The translations under genes and the position numbers were made by a program. The notes under the pieces were generated by a model. That model did not search any database and was not told the DNA's origin. It saw only the letters and a program-made list of their open reading frames with translations. 64,000 bases of DNA from Natrinema hispanicum (GTDB lineage: Archaea > Halobacteriota > Halobacteria > Halobacteriales > Natrialbaceae), in contig NZ_FOIC01000015.1 of assembly GCF_900111485.1 (NCBI RefSeq), positions 1-64,000 on the forward strand, read 5' to 3'. Shown one piece after another: positions 8,862 to 16,959 of this stretch (position 1 is the stretch's first letter; the number at the start of each line of letters is the position of its first letter).

Positions 8862-10640
8862 TTATTGTCTGACACGGAGTCGATCCCGATCGTCGTACCG
8901 GAAGCCGGCATCTTCGAACGCCGCTCGTGCTGCATCGACGTCTACCTCACCGTTCGCTCCCAAAAATGGCGTTTCGGGGTCCTGGCCGTCCCACGTGAGG
9001 GTGTCGGGGACCCATTGCTCGGTAACCGGCGTCGCAACCGGTCGCGCGTGCCCATAAAAGACGTTTTCGACCAGCCATTCCTTGTCGAGCAACCGTGCGA
9101 TGACCCGCCTGAACCGAGGGTTCCCAAACGGTGCCTTTCGCGTGTTGAACCCAAGGTAATAAAACGTCCATGACGGCGACTCGAGCAACTGCTGTGTGCC
9201 GTCGTCGTCGACGCTCTCGACGAGATTCGTATCGAGGGCTGCGCTCGTGACATCGGCAGTGTCGTTTTCGACCGCCTGAATCGCCGTTTCCGAGTTCGGT
9301 GAAATATCGATCGAAAACGTATCGATCATCGGGGCCGGCCGCTCGACGCCGGACCGGAGCGTAAAGTGATCGTCGAACCGCTCGAGTGTGAGCTGGTCGC
9401 CCTCGGATCGAGTCACGAACTGGTAGGGGCCGCTGCCAACTGGCGGAACGTTGTTCGTGACGACTGCCGTCGTGGTGCCCTGCGAGAGCACGCTGCCGCC
9501 CAGTCCCATCGGACTCGCTGACCGCTCACGCCAGATGTGTGCGGGCAGTATCGGGACGAGGAGTGCGCGTTCGCCGACTGCGTGCCCCGCATCGACCGTG
9601 AGCTCGAGGCGATCGCGGTCCCGAACGTCGATCGCCTCGACGGCGTCGATCCAGCCGCGAAAGCGGGGGGCAGGAGCGACGCGGTCGTCATCGTCGCCGG
9701 ACATGTCCGCGAGAAACTGGTACGTAAACTCGACATCGGCGGCGGTCACCGGCTCGCCATCGTGAAACGTACAGCCGTTCCGAAGGTGAACGTCGAGCGT
9801 CGCCCCGCGCCACTCCCACGACGACGCGAGCCACGGCTGGATCTCCCCAGTCGCGTCGTCGGTCGCCAGCGAGTCGTAGAGTAACTGGGTAATCGTTCCC
9901 CGACCGCGATAGTCGGCCGCGAGCGGGTTGAGGTTTTTCGTCGGGCGACTATCCGTGTGGACGGCCCGCAGGGTCTCGACGTCCGCTGTGGGCTCGAGCC
10001 CGAGATAGCCGCTCCGGGTCGCGAGATGACCGTCAGCCCAGCCGGTAAACCGATCCGTACTGACGACGCGGTGTTCCTCGGGAACGCAAATGGGAACGAA
10101 CGGCTGTTCGGTCGCGATCGCCTCGAGTGCGTTCGTGACGGCGTCACGTCGTTCCGCCCCGTCGGCGTGACGTTGCTTCTCGAGGAGATCATCGACGGCC
10201 AGGTTCGCGTAGCCAAAGGGGTTCTGCCAGCCCGATTCATCGATATACAGCGAGTGCAACGCTTCATAGAGGAAGTCGGGATCGGTCCCGCCCGGATGAC
10301 GGCCGATACAGATGTCGAACTCGTGATCGTACAACACCGCTCGGTTGAACTCGGTCCCGGAGCGGACGTCGAACGAGACATCGATCCCGACCGTCGTGAG
10401 GGTCTGCTCGAGTTTGTTTGCGATCCGGATGCTTTCTCTATCGCTGTCGGCAGGGAGGGTGGTGATCGTCAGCGAGAGCTGTCTGATGTTGCGCTGCGTA
10501 AAGAGGTCGCGGAGTCGGCCGGCACAGCCGCTTACCGAGGCCGTCAGACCGGCCGTCGCTGCCAGTGCGGCCCGACGACTGGGACGCGTGCCGTCAGCGC
10601 CAGCACGGTCTGGTTCTTGGGCGGCCTGTCCTCCGTTCAT
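8862..10640 (-). CDS. oligopeptide-binding lipoprotein, circularly permuted SBP5 type (paralogue A)
   Basis: A 592-residue extracytoplasmic solute-binding protein. A twin-arginine lipoprotein signal (RPSRRAALAATAGL, lipobox SGC, Cys39) leads directly into a segment (about 53-215) that looks like the C-terminal closing lobe of DppA/OppA proteins: ITTLPADSDR, a helix, VGIDVSF, then DPDFLYEALHS. The usual N-terminal lobe comes only after that (about 225 onward: TITQLLYDSLAT, QPWLASSWEW, LRNGCTFHDGEPVTAADV). The protein ends at AARAAFEDAGFRYDD, where a normal protein would enter that closing lobe. A GTTATAT box lies upstream, similar to that of paralogue B. No permease or ATPase is adjacent. The substrate is unknown; peptides are the family norm. 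Confidence 0.85.
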   Translation of the reverse strand: MNGGQAAQEPDRAGADGTRPSRRAALAATAGLTASVSGCAGRLRDLFTQRNIRQLSLTITTLPADSDRESIRIANKLEQTLTTVGIDVSFDVRSGTEFNRAVLYDHEFDICIGRHPGGTDPDFLYEALHSLYIDESGWQNPFGYANLAVDDLLEKQRHADGAERRDAVTNALEAIATEQPFVPICVPEEHRVVSTDRFTGWADGHLATRSGYLGLEPTADVETLRAVHTDSRPTKNLNPLAADYRGRGTITQLLYDSLATDDATGEIQPWLASSWEWRGATLDVHLRNGCTFHDGEPVTAADVEFTYQFLADMSGDDDDRVAPAPRFRGWIDAVEAIDVRDRDRLELTVDAGHAVGERALLVPILPAHIWRERSASPMGLGGSVLSQGTTTAVVTNNVPPVGSGPYQFVTRSEGDQLTLERFDDHFTLRSGVERPAPMIDTFSIDISPNSETAIQAVENDTADVTSAALDTNLVESVDDDGTQQLLESPSWTFYYLGFNTRKAPFGNPRFRRVIARLLDKEWLVENVFYGHARPVATPVTEQWVPDTLTWDGQDPETPFLGANGEVDVDAARAAFEDAGFRYDDRDRLRVRQ

Positions 10641-10763
10641 GTTGTTACTCTACCATGATTCGGCATCACGATATAACAGTATTATGTTCGCGCGAGGTTG
10701 GATGCCGATGGAGGCCGAGACGCTTGTCACAAGTATCGATACCACTGATCGGGAACGTCGGTG

Positions 10764-11615
10764 TCAGTCCTGGTTCTGGGGCCAGGGCAGCCGATCGGCG
10801 AACTGCGCCGAAAGCTCCGCGACTGACCAGCGGCCGACGAGCCGATCAGAGAGGGAGACACAGGCTGCCGCGAGCATCGTGCCTGCGACGACGTCGAGTG
10901 CCCAGTGGATCCCGAGATACATCGTCGAGATTGCAACGCTTGCCGCCAGTACGACTGCGATGGGGAACCACTTCGGAAACTCCGACCGGGTCTTCCATGC
11001 GAACGTTGCGACAGTCGCTGACAGCGAGGTATGAAGCGATGGAAACACGTTGGTGTTGGTGTTGACCTCGCTCGTGAGATATTGGTACTGTGGATTGGTA
11101 TTGTACAGCATTCGTTCCATGAGCTCGCCGGGCATCAGGTTCCGGGGACCGTACGCGACCACGAGGATATAGAGGACCAAACCGATCGCGTAATTGAGCG
11201 TGTAGGCCGTCAACAGTCGCCGAAAGATCCGGGTATCGGAGAGCGTAAAGTATGCGATCACCGGGAAGATCAGCAGAAACGTGTACCCGTAGACGTAAAT
11301 CGTCGAGAAATACGCCGTCGTCTCCGGCGTCTGGATCGACTGGAAGATCAGGATGAACTCTCCCTCGAGTTCGTAAAACGCCCCGGAGAGGCGAAACCCG
11401 ATCTGCCGCGAGAGCTCCGGTGCGGTCTGTCTGGCGACGCGGTTTACCAGTAACACGCCGATTAACACGGCAATCACCGGGCCAGCGGTTCTGAGTCGGC
11501 TTCGCCACTCCGACCGCGTCCGAGCGAGGCGCTCACGGCCGATGAAAACGATGACCGACATCGGCACCAGGATCGAAATGACGAGAGCGAGCTGCGTCAG
11601 CACCTCGGCGAGCAT
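10764..11615 (-). CDS. PAP2-superfamily membrane phosphatase
   Basis: A 283-residue integral membrane protein with about six helices. The type 2 phosphatidic acid phosphatase signature is visible: FPSLHTSLS (central catalytic His) and MYLGIHWALDV (second His with Asp). The first motif block, normally KxxxxxxRP, is not obvious, so it may belong to the branch related to inositolphosphotransferases. It likely acts on a lipid phosphate or polyprenyl pyrophosphate at the membrane. It starts 5 bases after the stop of binding-protein paralogue B and is probably co-transcribed with it. Confidence 0.82.
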   Translation of the reverse strand: MLAEVLTQLALVISILVPMSVIVFIGRERLARTRSEWRSRLRTAGPVIAVLIGVLLVNRVARQTAPELSRQIGFRLSGAFYELEGEFILIFQSIQTPETTAYFSTIYVYGYTFLLIFPVIAYFTLSDTRIFRRLLTAYTLNYAIGLVLYILVVAYGPRNLMPGELMERMLYNTNPQYQYLTSEVNTNTNVFPSLHTSLSATVATFAWKTRSEFPKWFPIAVVLAASVAISTMYLGIHWALDVVAGTMLAAACVSLSDRLVGRWSVAELSAQFADRLPWPQNQD

Positions 11616-11620
11616 CGCTT

Positions 11621-13450
11621 CTAGTAGCCTCCAAGCAAGCGACCGTTATCATCATACCGGAAGCCGGCAGTCTCGAACGCTGCTTTTGCCGCTGCAACGT
11701 TGAGTTCGCCGTTGGACCCGAGGAACGGAGTCACTGGATCCTCGCCGTCCCACGTGAGCCGCTCGGGGGCCCATTCGTCCGTCACCGGCGTCGCAGTCGG
11801 GGTTGCATAGCCATAGAAGACGTCGTCGACGATCGTTTGCTTGGGGATCAACTGCGCGACTGCGCGGCGGAAGTGGGTGTTGCTAAAGGGTGCGTTTCGG
11901 ACGTTGAACCCGAGATGGTAGAAGGTCCGCGATGGGCGGTGTAGCTGCTCGACATCCGATGAGTCTGGGATCCCATCCAGCGTGTAGGCGTCGAGCATCG
12001 AGGCCGTCACGTCCGCATTACCATCTGCGATCCGCCTGACCGCCGACGCACTACTCGGGTCGATATCGAAGCGGAGCTCGTCGACGGGCGGGCTGGGCAA
12101 GTCGACGTCGTCTCGGAGCGTGAAGTGATCGTCAAAGCGTGTGAGAACGAGTTGATCCTCTTCGATCCGGCTTTCGAACTGGTACGGCCCACTGCCGATC
12201 GGCGGAACGTGATCGCCCGTCGCGGCGATCCACCGTCCCTGTGGTGCGGTAAACTCGCCGTCGGCCGCCCGCCGGTCGACCAGCCCACGCCAGAACTGTT
12301 TTGGCAGGATCGGCACGGTAAGTGCCCGTTTGGCGACCGGCCGACTCGCGTTCATCGAGAACGTCAGTTCGTACTCGCTGTCGACGGTGACGCGATCGAC
12401 CGCGCTGACGTGGCTCTGATACCGCGGTGCTGGCGAGGGAGTCGGCGCTCGTCCAAGGGACGTATCCTTGAGGAACCGATAGGTAAAGGCGACGTCCTCT
12501 GCGGTCAGTCGCCTGTCCTCGTCGGCTAGTTGTTCGTCATCGCCGGCCAGCCGTTCGTCAGCATGAAACAGACACCCCTCTCGAAGGGAGACCGTCGCAG
12601 TCAGGGTCGGCCCCTGCTCGCCGTCGGCTGGCTCGAGGGCCGTCCACGTGATGTCCTCGGCGAGCCATGGCTGTCCCTCGCCTTCGTGGACGGTCACCAG
12701 CGAATCGAAGAGCAGTTGGATTATCGTCTCCCGCTCTCGCATCGTCGCCGACAGCGGATTGAGGTTGCTCGTTGGACGGGAATCCGTTTTGAGCGCGAGT
12801 AACTCGTTGACGCCGTCGGCTGGCTCGGGCTCGAGGTAGCCGTGGCGGGTCGTGAGCGCAGCCTCGCCCCAGCCGTCGAATCGATCCGTGCTGGCGACGC
12901 GATACTCGTCGGGCCGACAGATCGGCTCGAAGGGCTTGGACTTTGCCAGCGCCGTCAGGACCGACTGAACGAGTCGTTTCCGTTGTGCTCCGTCGACTCG
13001 CCGTTGGTCCTCGAGTAGCGTATCGAAGACCATATTGGTGAACCCGAAGGGGTTCTGCCAGCCGGCTTCGGTGGCGAACGAAGAGTGGAGCATCTCATAG
13101 AGGAAATCGGGGTCGTAGCCGGCGGGATGATGGCCGACGTAGAGATCGAAGTCGTGTTCGATCAGCACCGCTTTCAGTAGCTCCGACGGCGACCGCATGT
13201 CGATCGAGACATCGATCCCGACCTGCTGGAGGTTCGCCTCGAGTTGTCGGGCAATCTGAATGCCCTGCCTGTCTGCGTCTGCTGGGAGCGTGGTAATCGA
13301 CAGCGACAGTTGTCCGTTGACGGTCTTCCCGACGACGTTCTGGACGCTATCGACACAGCCGCTTGTGGCAAGTGTCGCTCCCGCTGCACCGGCCGCCAGA
13401 AACGAACGGCGACTGACGCCGGTATCAGGGGAAGTGGGGTCCCAATTCAT
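11621..13450 (-). CDS. oligopeptide-binding lipoprotein, circularly permuted SBP5 type (paralogue B)
   Basis: A 609-residue paralogue of the 8862-10640 protein with the same permuted order. The Tat lipobox (VSRRSFLAAG, Cys32) is followed at about 46-210 by the normally C-terminal lobe (ITTLPADADR, VGIDVSID, DPDFLYEMLHS). The usual N-terminal lobe follows from about 217 (SNLNPLSATM, LLFDSLVT, LREGCLFHADE, LTAEDVAFTYRFL). It ends AAKAAFETAGFRYDDNG. An acidic insert (ADERLAGDDEQLADEDRRL) follows the HADE motif. The ATG at 13450 is chosen because AGGAGGTG lies 13 bases upstream; an in-frame GTG at 13465 is part of that Shine-Dalgarno sequence. It heads an operon with the PAP2 gene and lacks its own permease. 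Confidence 0.87.
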   Translation of the reverse strand: MNWDPTSPDTGVSRRSFLAAGAAGATLATSGCVDSVQNVVGKTVNGQLSLSITTLPADADRQGIQIARQLEANLQQVGIDVSIDMRSPSELLKAVLIEHDFDLYVGHHPAGYDPDFLYEMLHSSFATEAGWQNPFGFTNMVFDTLLEDQRRVDGAQRKRLVQSVLTALAKSKPFEPICRPDEYRVASTDRFDGWGEAALTTRHGYLEPEPADGVNELLALKTDSRPTSNLNPLSATMRERETIIQLLFDSLVTVHEGEGQPWLAEDITWTALEPADGEQGPTLTATVSLREGCLFHADERLAGDDEQLADEDRRLTAEDVAFTYRFLKDTSLGRAPTPSPAPRYQSHVSAVDRVTVDSEYELTFSMNASRPVAKRALTVPILPKQFWRGLVDRRAADGEFTAPQGRWIAATGDHVPPIGSGPYQFESRIEEDQLVLTRFDDHFTLRDDVDLPSPPVDELRFDIDPSSASAVRRIADGNADVTASMLDAYTLDGIPDSSDVEQLHRPSRTFYHLGFNVRNAPFSNTHFRRAVAQLIPKQTIVDDVFYGYATPTATPVTDEWAPERLTWDGEDPVTPFLGSNGELNVAAAKAAFETAGFRYDDNGRLLGGY

Positions 13451-13462
13451 ATCGTTGTGTAA

Positions 13463-13470
13463 CACCTCCT
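13463..13470 (-). promoter_or_regulatory. Shine-Dalgarno site of binding-protein paralogue B
   Basis: AGGAGGTG on the minus strand, a full-length match to anti-SD, 13 bases before the ATG at 13450. A TATATAAC-like box lies just upstream (about 13478-13486). Strong SD sites are uncommon in first genes of haloarchaeal operons. Confidence 0.6.
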
Positions 13471-13661
13471 ATCATTTGATATATAACAATATTGCGTACT
13501 CTAATCCAATACCTGTCACACTAAAGAATCTTTTCAATCAGGGGTACATTATATTCGAGTTGTTTGGTTCGATGATAATAAACTTCGTTCGCGGTATCAA
13601 TTGATGAGGACGTCTCGTGCTGGAGCGCAACATCAATAGGGACACCGACGAAACGAACGCC

Positions 13662-13937
13662 ATGGACATCGCTGCCGAACGGATCGAGCGACTTCACGAG
13701 CTTGCTCGAGCGGCAGCGGCGGAGGGTGAGCCCGACCGGGCTCGCTACTACGTTCGGCTCGCGCGGCGAGTCGCGGAGCGAAACCGGCTCACGCTGCCGC
13801 GATCGTTTCGCCGGTTTACGTGCGACAAGTGTGATGCGTATCTTCGACCGGGGGACAACGCTCGCATCAGACTGCAGGACGGGCACGTCGTCATTACCTG
13901 TGAGTGCGGTGCGCAGGCGAGATATCCCTACGACTAA
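13662..13937 (+). CDS. rnp4: ribonuclease P protein component 4
   Basis: The archaeal Rpp21/Rpr2 homologue, a protein subunit of RNase P that matures tRNA 5' ends. The 91-residue protein has the helical N-terminus with RARYYVRLARRVAERNR, then a zinc ribbon: FTCDKCDAYLRPG and, downstream, VVITCECG. The conserved RPG-x-N-x-R stretch (RPGDNARIR) is present. The ATG at 13662 starts the homologous region; an upstream in-frame ATG at 13617 adds 15 unconserved residues. A yhbY-like RNA-binding gene follows 79 bases later, a common pairing in archaea. Confidence 0.92.
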   Translation: MDIAAERIERLHELARAAAAEGEPDRARYYVRLARRVAERNRLTLPRSFRRFTCDKCDAYLRPGDNARIRLQDGHVVITCECGAQARYPYD

Positions 13938-14016
13938 CCAGGAGTCGACGCGGCCGATCCGGTATCCTTGTGCCGTTCGGGAAGATTGAAACCGCTCGGC
14001 TCTCTTAGAAGCTGAT

Positions 14017-14265
14017 ATGGACACTCAGGAACGAAAGCGCCGCGCACACGATCTCGACGTCACCGTCTGGGTCGGGAAAAGCGGCGTCGATGCCGTCGTC
14101 GACGAACTCGATGATCAGCTAACCGACAGAGACCTCGTGAAAGTAAAATTCCTGCGGGCAGCCCGCGCCGGCAGCTCGACCGACGAGAAAGCGGCCGATC
14201 TCGCCGAACGTGTCAACGCCGAGCTCGTTGATACACGCGGGCACACTGCAGTGTTGTATCGATGA
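14017..14265 (+). CDS. YhbY-like CRM-domain RNA-binding protein
   Basis: An 82-residue, single-domain CRM (YhbY) protein. The conserved VWVGKSG (the family G-K-x-G loop), the basic strand LVKVKFLRAAR and the closing GHTAVLYR strand are all visible. CRM proteins bind rRNA precursors, and bacterial YhbY associates with pre-50S particles. Its place after rnp4 supports an RNA-processing role. Its stop overlaps the ATG of mscS by 4 bases, so translation is probably coupled. Confidence 0.92.
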   Translation: MDTQERKRRAHDLDVTVWVGKSGVDAVVDELDDQLTDRDLVKVKFLRAARAGSSTDEKAADLAERVNAELVDTRGHTAVLYR

Positions 14266-15188
14266 GCGGTTCCGTGGTCCCGCTCCAGAACGCTGTCAAT
14301 CTCGGTCCGGTCGGCAACGCCCTCGAGGACGTGGGGCTGACCACAGCACAGGCCAGCACGGCGGAAGGTGCGATCAAGTTCGTCGTCGCGCTCGCCGTGA
14401 TTTGGGTCGTTGGCCGACTGCTCCTCGTGCCGCTGGTCGAGCGGGCCCTCGATAGGCGGGACCTCGATGAGCACGCGAAGAACCCGCTGTTGTTGCTGAC
14501 ACGCTTTGGCCTCGCCTTCCTCGCGCTCTCGGTTGCCTTCGGTTTCGCCGGGTACGGGAACTTCCTCGTCTCGATGGCCGGGATCGCAGCGGCCGGCGCG
14601 CTCGCGATCGGGCTCGCGATGCAGAACGTGATCTCGAACCTCGTCGCCGGCGTCTTCATCTACACCGACAAACCGTTTCGCATCGGCGACTGGATCGAGT
14701 GGGACAACGGGACGTATGCGGGCGTTGTCGAGGACATTAGCCTTCGCGTAACCCGCGTGCGCACGTTCGACAACGAACTGCTGACGGTACCGAACTCGGT
14801 GCTTACCGAGGACGTCCTCAAAAATCCCGTCGACGCCGATACGCTCCGGTTGAAGTTCGTCTTCGGAATCGGCTACGACGACGACATCCAACAGGCGACC
14901 GACATCATCGTTGATGAGGCCGAACGCCATCCCGACATCATGGACGATCCCGCACCCTCCGTCCGGCTGACGGAACTCGGCTCGTCCGACGTCGGCCTCC
15001 AGTCGCGCTTCTGGATCGCAGACCCGTCTCGAGCCGACTTCGTCCGCATCCGCGGCGAGTACGTCACCGCCGTCAAACAGCGTTTCGACGAGGAGGGCAT
15101 CGACATCCCCTACCCCGTCCGCACGCTCGAGGGCGGCCTTCACCTCGAAAGCGGCAGCGGTCGGAGCGTCGTCCAGCCAGCCGAATAA
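14262..15188 (+). CDS. small-conductance mechanosensitive channel (MscS family)
   Basis: A 308-residue MscS-type channel that releases solutes on hypo-osmotic shock, a key risk for a salt-in archaeon. Three membrane helices are visible (about 38-58, 80-100, 105-125). The third is the Gly/Ala-rich pore helix (MAGIAAAGALAIGLAMQN), followed by the beta-domain start VAGVFIYTDKPFRIGDWI and a mixed C-terminal domain ending in an acidic tail. It overlaps the upstream yhbY-like gene by 4 bases. Confidence 0.93.
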   Translation: MSGSVVPLQNAVNLGPVGNALEDVGLTTAQASTAEGAIKFVVALAVIWVVGRLLLVPLVERALDRRDLDEHAKNPLLLLTRFGLAFLALSVAFGFAGYGNFLVSMAGIAAAGALAIGLAMQNVISNLVAGVFIYTDKPFRIGDWIEWDNGTYAGVVEDISLRVTRVRTFDNELLTVPNSVLTEDVLKNPVDADTLRLKFVFGIGYDDDIQQATDIIVDEAERHPDIMDDPAPSVRLTELGSSDVGLQSRFWIADPSRADFVRIRGEYVTAVKQRFDEEGIDIPYPVRTLEGGLHLESGSGRSVVQPAE

Positions 15189-15529
15189 CGCGGCTCGATC
15201 GGATTGGTTTTCGGATCAGTATAGATCACCTCGAGTCTCAAACTAGGTGGCCGCGAGCGCGACTCGAACGATAGTGAGTGAGAGGCGCGCGACCCAACGG
15301 AAGAGCACGCTCTTCCGAGCATCGCGGGCGCTCCGCGTCCGCTCAACGGGGGGGGCAGGCGCTTACAGCGTAATGACCGCGAGCGACCGCAGGGAGCGAG
15401 CGGGCTGACGACTGATGTGAGTGACTGGAAGGAACGAACGGAAGGAGGAACGCTTTTAATCAAAATTTTGCCGAGCGAGCAAGGCGCATAGCGCCGCCGC
15501 TCGCGCAGCGTAAAATTTTGTATGAATGT
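15189..15529. other. intergenic low-complexity region
   Basis: No gene is seen. It holds skewed runs of GAGCGA/GCGAGC type (15360-15440) and a 9-bp perfect palindrome, CGGAAGAGC-AC-GCTCTTCCG, at 15298-15317. There are also two copies of AAAATTTT (near 15464 and 15512) around a GC-rich arm, downstream of the SRP RNA on the minus strand. The palindrome may terminate mscS transcription, and the AAAATTTT arm may terminate the SRP RNA. Confidence 0.5.
15298..15317 (+). terminator. perfect palindrome downstream of mscS
   Basis: Nine perfectly paired bases on each side of a 2-base centre, 110 bases after the mscS stop. It could be a terminator or a protein-binding site; the tiny loop slightly favours the latter. 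Confidence 0.35.
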
Positions 15530-15832
15530 GGAAGGCCGCCCTTGCCCGGCGTTCCGTCCGGGGGAATCTCGGTTGCCTTCTCCACCCCGCGACCCGTCGA
15601 GCGACAGGTGTCCGGCGGTCCACTGCTCGCTTCCGCGCCTGATGGGCTGTCGCCGACTAACTACGATGGGACGTCCCTGCGGACGGCCATCGTAGACCGC
15701 TGTCCCCGACGGACGAGGCTTCCATGTTGGCTCCCGAGGCCCCGGCCGGTCTGACCGGACGCCTGCGGTGTTCGGTCCCCGCTAAAGACCATAGCGCGGG
15801 TAGTGAGCAGGGCCTAACTGCCCAACCTATCC
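15530..15832 (-). ncRNA. ffs: signal recognition particle 7S RNA
   Basis: An approximately 303-nt archaeal SRP RNA, read on the minus strand. The helix 8 core of the S domain is recognisable: CAGGCGCGGAAGCGAGCAG, matching the universal CAGG-n-GGAAG-n-AGCAG bulge and tetraloop that binds SRP54. The 5' and 3' ends can pair (5' GGATAGG with 3' CCTTCC), as in archaeal helix 1. The length is close to the known haloarchaeal 7S RNA. A CTTAAGTA box about 25-30 bases upstream (near 15855) fits a TATA element. End positions are accurate only to a few bases. Confidence 0.85.
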
Positions 15833-16034
15833 AACTTACTGTAGGCAATCAGTACTTAAGGGCCTTTCGCCTCGAAAATCGACCGACTGCAGGAGGGCGG
15901 TGAGCCGAACCGGGATCGACCGGAGTGACCCGATGGTCCGGTGAGAACAGCCGATCGATCAGTCGGCCCTCCGAGCCTCCGATCGAAGCGGGAGAGGGAA
16001 AAAGCCCATTAGCGCCACGACATATCTGTCTGGT

Positions 16035-16373
16035 ATGGGACTCGGCAGCACTGCAAAGAAGATTCAGAGCCTCTCGGACCGAGCCGAGGCGATGTACAAG
16101 CAGGTCCAGAAACTCCAGCAGCGGGTCACTGGACTCGAGGAGAAGGCAGAGGAAACCCACGAAACGGTTACGCGCATGGACCACCAGCTCTCCGAACAGC
16201 GCGCGCTCTTGCTCGCGCTTGCGGATGAACAGGGACTCGACGGCGAAGCGATCCTCGCGGAGGCGGCGATCGACGACGCCGAACGCGAGGCAGCTGCCGA
16301 CGCTGATGCTGATTCAGCAACGAACACGGATGCAGCGTCCGGGGCGGCTTCCGGCGACACGACCGCCGAATAG
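16035..16373 (+). CDS. DUF5798-like coiled-coil protein
   Basis: A 112-residue haloarchaeal protein. The N-terminal two-thirds (MGLGSTAKKIQSLSDRAEA onward) forms a continuous amphipathic helix with heptads, then the conserved SEQRALLLALADEQGLD, then an Ala/Asp-rich disordered tail. The opening matches the family I know as DUF5798, whose function is unknown. It is monocistronic. Confidence 0.78.
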   Translation: MGLGSTAKKIQSLSDRAEAMYKQVQKLQQRVTGLEEKAEETHETVTRMDHQLSEQRALLLALADEQGLDGEAILAEAAIDDAEREAAADADADSATNTDAASGAASGDTTAE

Positions 16374-16462
16374 CGCCTCGAGGAGGTCTCCCGTGACTTC
16401 GCTGTGGAGCGGCTGATTCAACCGAGATTGCCCTCGACGCCGTTTCGTCATCGAAGTCCTTC

Positions 16463-16873
16463 TCAGGCGACGAGCCGGCGATGCTCGACTTTCAGACACC
16501 GATCTTGGACGACGGTTCTGCCGTCGGCTTCCGCACGGGCCGCCGCTTCGTCGTCACGAATGCCCGATTGCGTCCAGATCGCGTTCACGTCGTTGCGCTC
16601 GAGAACGGCGTCGATGACATCACTGACTTCCTCACTAGGTCGGAACACACAGACGATATCGATCGTCTCCTCGACAGCTGTGATGGTATCGTACGCCTCG
16701 CGGCCGAAGATCTCGTCCGCGAACGGATTGACTGGAACGATATCGTAGCCGTGCTCAAGCATGTACTTCGGTACGTTGTGGGCTGCCTTTCCGGGCGTGC
16801 TCGAGCAGCCAACGACTGCGATCGTCTCGTATCCGAGCACGGCCTCGAGGTCGTCCGTGGAGTCGACTGCCAT
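16463..16873 (-). CDS. CoA-binding domain protein (YccU type)
   Basis: A 136-residue Rossmann-fold protein. It starts with a nucleotide-binding strand-loop (IAVVGCSSTPGKAAHNVPK) and has the family-typical VPVNPFADEIFGREAY, VCVFRPSEEV and AIWTQSGIRDDEAA segments, ending VVQDRCLKVEHRRL. This is the stand-alone version of the CoA-binding domain found in succinyl-CoA synthetase alpha subunits. The cellular role of the stand-alone form is not established. Confidence 0.9.
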   Translation of the reverse strand: MAVDSTDDLEAVLGYETIAVVGCSSTPGKAAHNVPKYMLEHGYDIVPVNPFADEIFGREAYDTITAVEETIDIVCVFRPSEEVSDVIDAVLERNDVNAIWTQSGIRDDEAAARAEADGRTVVQDRCLKVEHRRLVA

Positions 16874-16959
16874 GCCGCGGTGTAGGGACGCGAGCGGGAA
16901 ACGTCTCTGGGTCGCGGCGACGGTCGCAATAAATGAGTGGCGCTCCCCGTGTGCAGCGA

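Noticed and set aside
14115-15143. A 342-codon minus-strand frame
   Set aside because: Antisense to mscS, with no hydrophobic or conserved motif of its own.
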